NCBI RefSeq assembly: GCF_003885045.1
Contig: NZ_RHJS01000002.1
Coordinates: 3,650,501 to 3,714,500, forward strand
Source: Schaedlerella arabinosiphila
Lineage (GTDB): Bacteria > Bacillota > Clostridia > Lachnospirales > Lachnospiraceae
Length of the DNA stretch: 64,000 bases
Reading direction: 5' to 3'
The notes under the pieces were generated by a model. That model was not told the origin of the DNA. It saw only the letters and a program-made list of their open reading frames with translations, and did not search any database. The number at the start of each line of letters is the position of its first letter. The stretch's first letter is position 1. Below, piece after piece: positions 61,911-64,000 of this stretch. The position numbers and the translations under genes are program-made.

Positions 61911-63386
61911 TCACCGTTTGCGGGGGAACTCCCCATCCACCGCCGTCTGTGCCGGCCCGTCAATCAGCCTTCCCCGATAGTCAAACCTGGACCCGTGACA
62001 GGGGCAGTCCCAGCTTTTCTCATCCGGGTTCCAGACAAGCTGACAGCCCATATGGGGGCATTTCACAGACACCGCGAAGATCTGCCCGTCCTCCGCTTTA
62101 TAGACTCCCGCCTTCTGTCCGTTGTATTCCACTACTCCGCCCTGCCCCGGTAAAAGCCGGTCCAGTTTTTCCTTGGGCGGGGCGAATGTTTGTTTCAGCA
62201 GGTTTACAGCCGCATATGTCCCTTCCGTAAGAAATGGTTTGGCAGACGTCATGGGATGAAGCCTCTGGGGCGAAAACACCTCCCCACAGGGATTTTCCCG
62301 TCCGCAGATCTGATCCGTAAGCAAAATGGCTGCAGCCATGGACGAAGTCATCCCCCATTTTCCAAATCCCGTTGCCACAAACCAGTCCTCTGTCTTCCTG
62401 CCAAACTGCCCGATATAAGGGATTCCGTCCAGCGTCATACAATCCTGCGCCGACCAGGGGATCACATTTTCATCTTTAGTCCAGCATTTTTCCGGCCAGC
62501 ATACTTCCGCCTGGTGCAGCAGAAATTCATACTGACCTCCCATGGGATTTTCCCCGGTCCTGTGGTTTCCCCCTCCGAGCAGCAGCAGTTCCCCGGCCGG
62601 TCTGAAAGACAGCCCGTCCCTGTCAATGCCGAGGTACATCCCATGCAGCGTCTGTGCTTCTTTGAGTGCACAGACATAGCTCCGTTCCTGGTGCATCCTC
62701 AGAAAATAATACCCCGGCCTATTGACAAACGGATAATGGCAGGCAAACACGATCTTTTCTGCCTCCACGGTTCCCCGGCTGGTCGTCAGAAGATGGGGCT
62801 TCACCCGCAGAACCTTCGTTTTTTCGTAAACCTGGATATTTTCCGCAATGACCTGCAGAAACTTCAGCGGATGAAAGCACGCCTGGCCGTAGCAGAACAG
62901 CGCGTCTTCCACTGCAAAAGGCAGCTCCGTCCTTTTTTTCATTTCCACAGGCAGCCCCAATTCCTTTGCCGCATAATATTCGTCACGCAGAGCCCTGCCG
63001 CTTTCCTTCGTATACAGGCAGGCCGGACATTCCTCCCAGTCACAGTCGATCTTATATTTTTCAATCAGAATCCTGTACCGCTCAATGGCGTCCTGGTTGA
63101 TCTTTGCATATTGCATGGCCTTCTTTTTTCCCGCGCATCGTATCAGTTTCTGATAGATCAGACCGTGCTGCGACGTCACCTTTGCCGTTGTATGTCCGGT
63201 CTGCCCGCTCCCGACCCGGTCTGCCTCCAGGACGATACACTGCCGTCCGCTCTGCTCCAGAAAATGGGCCGTCAATATCCCGGCCAGCCCGCCTCCTACG
63301 ATTGCAATATCCGTACTGATATTTCCAGGCAGCTCCGGCCTGGCCGGAATAGCCGTGGTCTGCTGCCAGATTGATTCCCTGTACAT
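61911..63386 (-). CDS. FAD-dependent oxidoreductase with C-terminal Rieske domain
   Basis: A 491-residue DadA/glycine-oxidase-like protein. The FAD site is DIAIVGGGLAGILTAHFLEQSG near 27-48 with the ribose Glu in IVLEADRVGSGQTGHTTAKV. The C-terminal 90 residues form a Rieske 2Fe-2S domain: CPHMGC and CPCHGSRFD give the Cys-His pairs. This FAD-Rieske fusion (often YhfW-like) is found in Firmicutes. The substrate is unknown. The gene is single, with GAGAGG before ATG. Confidence 0.88.
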   Translation of the reverse strand: MYRESIWQQTTAIPARPELPGNISTDIAIVGGGLAGILTAHFLEQSGRQCIVLEADRVGSGQTGHTTAKVTSQHGLIYQKLIRCAGKKKAMQYAKINQDAIERYRILIEKYKIDCDWEECPACLYTKESGRALRDEYYAAKELGLPVEMKKRTELPFAVEDALFCYGQACFHPLKFLQVIAENIQVYEKTKVLRVKPHLLTTSRGTVEAEKIVFACHYPFVNRPGYYFLRMHQERSYVCALKEAQTLHGMYLGIDRDGLSFRPAGELLLLGGGNHRTGENPMGGQYEFLLHQAEVCWPEKCWTKDENVIPWSAQDCMTLDGIPYIGQFGRKTEDWFVATGFGKWGMTSSMAAAILLTDQICGRENPCGEVFSPQRLHPMTSAKPFLTEGTYAAVNLLKQTFAPPKEKLDRLLPGQGGVVEYNGQKAGVYKAEDGQIFAVSVKCPHMGCQLVWNPDEKSWDCPCHGSRFDYRGRLIDGPAQTAVDGEFPRKR

Positions 63387-63546
63387 GCTGCTGCACCTCT
63401 CTTATCTGATCGGCTTTCGCCGTATTCTCATACTTTATGAAACTCCTAATATTATCTTGTACGAATTTCTGTATAATATGTCCCATAAATCTGAAAATGC
63501 AGATTGAAAAAACACTGTACGAATAATCCCTGATTTCAATTTCTGG

Positions 63547-63576
63547 TTGAAATCAAGTAAAAAGCTGTACTATAAT
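63547..63576 (+). promoter_or_regulatory. Promoter of the HD-domain gene
   Basis: TTGAAA (63547-63552), an 18-bp spacer and consensus TATAAT (63571-63576). A TTCTGAAA/TTTCAGAA hairpin lies in the leader before AAGGAGG. Confidence 0.65.
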
Positions 63577-63650
63577 CTAAAGTACCGTCGGGAACACCCT
63601 TCTGAAAATTCCTGCAGTACTTTCAGAATCAGAAGTCAAGGAGGCAGACA

Positions 63651-64000
63651 ATGATAAACTATACTTTTGCCAGAGAAATTTTTGAATCCTATCTGAATGA
63701 TTATGACCGCGCGGATGACAAGGTCCGCCTTAAGATCGTCCATACCTACGGTGTCGTCGGACAGGCGGAATGCATTGCCCGCCGAATGCGGCTTTCCGAA
63801 GAAGATACAGCGCTTGCAAAGCTGATTGCCCTTCTTCACGACCTGGGCCGGTTTGAACAGCTCCGCCGGTTTGACAGCTTCGAGCCTGACACGATGGATC
63901 ATGCCGCCTATGGAGTACAGGTACTCTTTGAGGAAGGCATGCTTCGGAAGTTCCTTCCGGAAAACACCTGGGATTCCATCATTCGGACCGCCATCGCAAA
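63651..64000 (+). CDS. HD-domain protein (partial, runs off window)
   Basis: The first 116 residues are visible. HTYGVVGQAECIARRM near 27 supplies the first His, LIALLHDLGRFEQ near 60 the HD pair, and TMDHAAYGVQVLFEEG a further His. This is the HD/HDIG metal-dependent phosphohydrolase pattern. Nucleotide or cyclic-dinucleotide phosphates are typical substrates; this one is unknown. AAGGAGG sits eight bases before the ATG. Confidence 0.85.
   Translation, partial: MINYTFAREIFESYLNDYDRADDKVRLKIVHTYGVVGQAECIARRMRLSEEDTALAKLIALLHDLGRFEQLRRFDSFEPDTMDHAAYGVQVLFEEGMLRKFLPENTWDSIIRTAIA

Noticed and set aside
1-64000. CRISPR array, prophage or integrative element
   Set aside because: No regularly spaced short repeats with unique spacers, no integrase, phage structural or conjugation genes. 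The only mobile element seen is the IS1634-family insertion.

Overview
The window looks like the chromosome of a gut-type Lachnospiraceae (class Clostridia). The evidence is moderate to high GC, strong AGGAGG-type ribosome sites, TTGACA/TATAAT promoters with 17-bp spacers, and a Firmicutes gene set (whiA, rapZ, crh-like, SpoIID-like, MsmEFG, NhaC-type lysine transporter). Species cannot be fixed from this sequence. The left end cuts an asparagine-synthetase-like gene and the right end cuts an HD-domain gene.

Layout. 1-3 kb: asnB-like fragment, then nagB-nagA (GlcNAc-6-P catabolism). 3-9.4 kb: tRNA-Glu(CUC), a small antitoxin-like ORF, a lipid kinase, the murB-rapZ-whiA-crh-like operon, a divergent CNNM/HlyC membrane protein, and tRNA-Ser(CGA). 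9.5-18.5 kb: amidase-SPOR, glmM, nth, a MATE exporter, the eda-kdgK operon facing its IclR regulator across a double palindromic operator, a HAD phosphatase and upp. 18.6-25.2 kb: an SDR resembling 12-alpha-hydroxysteroid dehydrogenases, an amylosucrase-type GH13 with a repetitive charged N-terminus, smpB, rnr and secG. 25.4-34.4 kb: an alpha-galactosidase/raffinose-type uptake locus (galA, msmGFE, AraC regulator). An IS1634-family element has inserted in its divergent control region and is flanked by identical 228-bp direct repeats.

34.5-40 kb: an NhaC-family transporter behind a lysine riboswitch and terminator, a two-component system whose kinase has lost its first segment to a frameshift, and a fructokinase. 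40-47 kb: a SpoIID/peptidoglycan-binding/LysM protein, aldo-keto reductase, two CobW-type GTPases (one very His-rich), exonuclease III and truA. 47-52 kb: oligopeptide ABC transporter oppABCDF. 52.3-55.6 kb: a purine salvage/catabolism operon (8-oxoguanine/guanine deaminase-like plus NCS2 permease) behind a guanine-class riboswitch that appears wired as an ON switch. 55.6-63.4 kb: a DUF4869-like gene with a broken AAA partner, UvrD-like and MrfA-like helicases in an overlapping pair, and a FAD/Rieske oxidoreductase.

Most notable: the guanine-type riboswitch whose terminator consumes its own P3 helix; the IS whose long target duplication copied both divergent promoters so both genes keep their control DNA; a dispersed palindromic repeat with compensatory base changes between copies, one lying inside the lysine-riboswitch leader; and two genes broken by frameshift or deletion. 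No CRISPR array, rRNA, prophage or dedicated defence island was seen.
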